Positions 63,828 to 64,000 of a DNA stretch of 64,000 nucleotides are shown piece after piece. Both the position numbers and the translations under genes were made by a program. Below the pieces are notes generated by a model, which was not told where the DNA came from, did not search any database, and saw nothing but the letters and a program-made list of their open reading frames with translations. Origin of the DNA: an uncultured Ruminiclostridium sp. (GTDB lineage Bacteria > Bacillota > Clostridia > Oscillospirales > Ruminococcaceae). The stretch is taken from positions 99,460-163,459 of the forward strand of contig CAJTTE010000002.1 of the NCBI GenBank assembly GCA_910579265.1, given 5' to 3'. The first letter of the stretch is position 1. The number at the start of each line of letters is the position of its first letter.

Positions 63828-64000
63828 ATATTGGACAATCGAAAAAAAGATATTGAGAGAAAGCCAAAAAACTGATAGAATAAAGTTATCAGACCAAATC
63901 CACAGAAAGAAGGCGATCTCTCAATAAGTAACAGTATAACACAAGAAATGAAATTTCGTCAAGCGGTTTTAAGCTATGCGAAGAAAAACAGCGTGGCGCT
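63828..64000 (+). mobile_element. left end of a second insertion sequence, transposase runs off the window
   Basis: The sequence joining the broken tnpA (ATATTGGACAATCG onwards) leads to a frame reading NSITQEMKFRQAVLSYAKKN from about 63930. This resembles the N-terminal helix-turn-helix of integrase-type (IS481/IS3-like) transposases. ATG at 63948 is the first in-frame start; the gene continues past 64000. Family call tentative. Confidence 0.55.

Overview
The window looks like part of the chromosome of a low-to-mid GC Firmicute, most likely a Clostridia gut anaerobe of the Ruminococcus/Oscillospiraceae type. The signs are strong AGGAGG-type ribosome binding sites, a pyruvate:ferredoxin oxidoreductase, a type I-C CRISPR-Cas locus, BspA-type leucine-rich repeat proteins, agr-type remnants, and conjugative-element debris of the kind common in this group. 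Genus is inference; no rRNA gene is present.

Layout. 0-6.6 kb: a two-domain polyphosphate:AMP phosphotransferase, then a tight four-gene operon (DUF2461, methyltransferase, acyltransferase with zinc ribbon, GNAT). 7.3-18.8 kb: the most unusual region. A sigma-A-like promoter drives a vWA/inactive-metallopeptidase gene fused by 1-4 nt overlaps to five tandem paralogues, each with an ankyrin-like module and BspA-type LRRs and no signal peptide. A MoxR-like AAA+ ATPase and a 57-codon ORF follow. This resembles a vWA-MoxR module with an expanded set of recognition subunits. 19-33 kb: tRNA-Leu(CAG) followed by a decayed integrative element. It holds a broken ArdA-like gene, a truncated coupling protein, a small sigma factor, a SHOCT-like ORF and a serine-recombinase stub, and is bracketed by ~315 bp direct repeats. 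Within it sit a wrecked agr locus, small secreted proteins, two lipoproteins and an ABC transporter. 33.5-37.5 kb: a secreted 173-aa protein with a MacB/FtsX-type ABC system. 38-46.6 kb: a minus-strand group containing a very large MerR regulator (MerR HTH, GyrI-like, lectin-like and papain-like-looking segments) with a textbook 19-bp-spacer MerR promoter, then an AraC regulator divergent from an MFS transporter and a DUF1349 protein. 48.4-57.7 kb: a complete type I-C cas operon (cas3-cas5-cas8c-cas7-cas4-cas1-cas2) and an array of 20 repeats and 19 spacers. 58-63.3 kb: a cell-surface protein and nifJ (PFOR). The right edge holds an IS200-like tnpA cut off by a second insertion sequence.

Intergenic DNA is full of small palindromic, MITE-like elements. 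I resolved four families, called A, B, C and E here, with about 15 copies, including A nested inside E and E nested inside A. They explain many spurious ORFs and one false start codon, and they sit directly upstream of cas3 and between the LRR and AAA+ genes.
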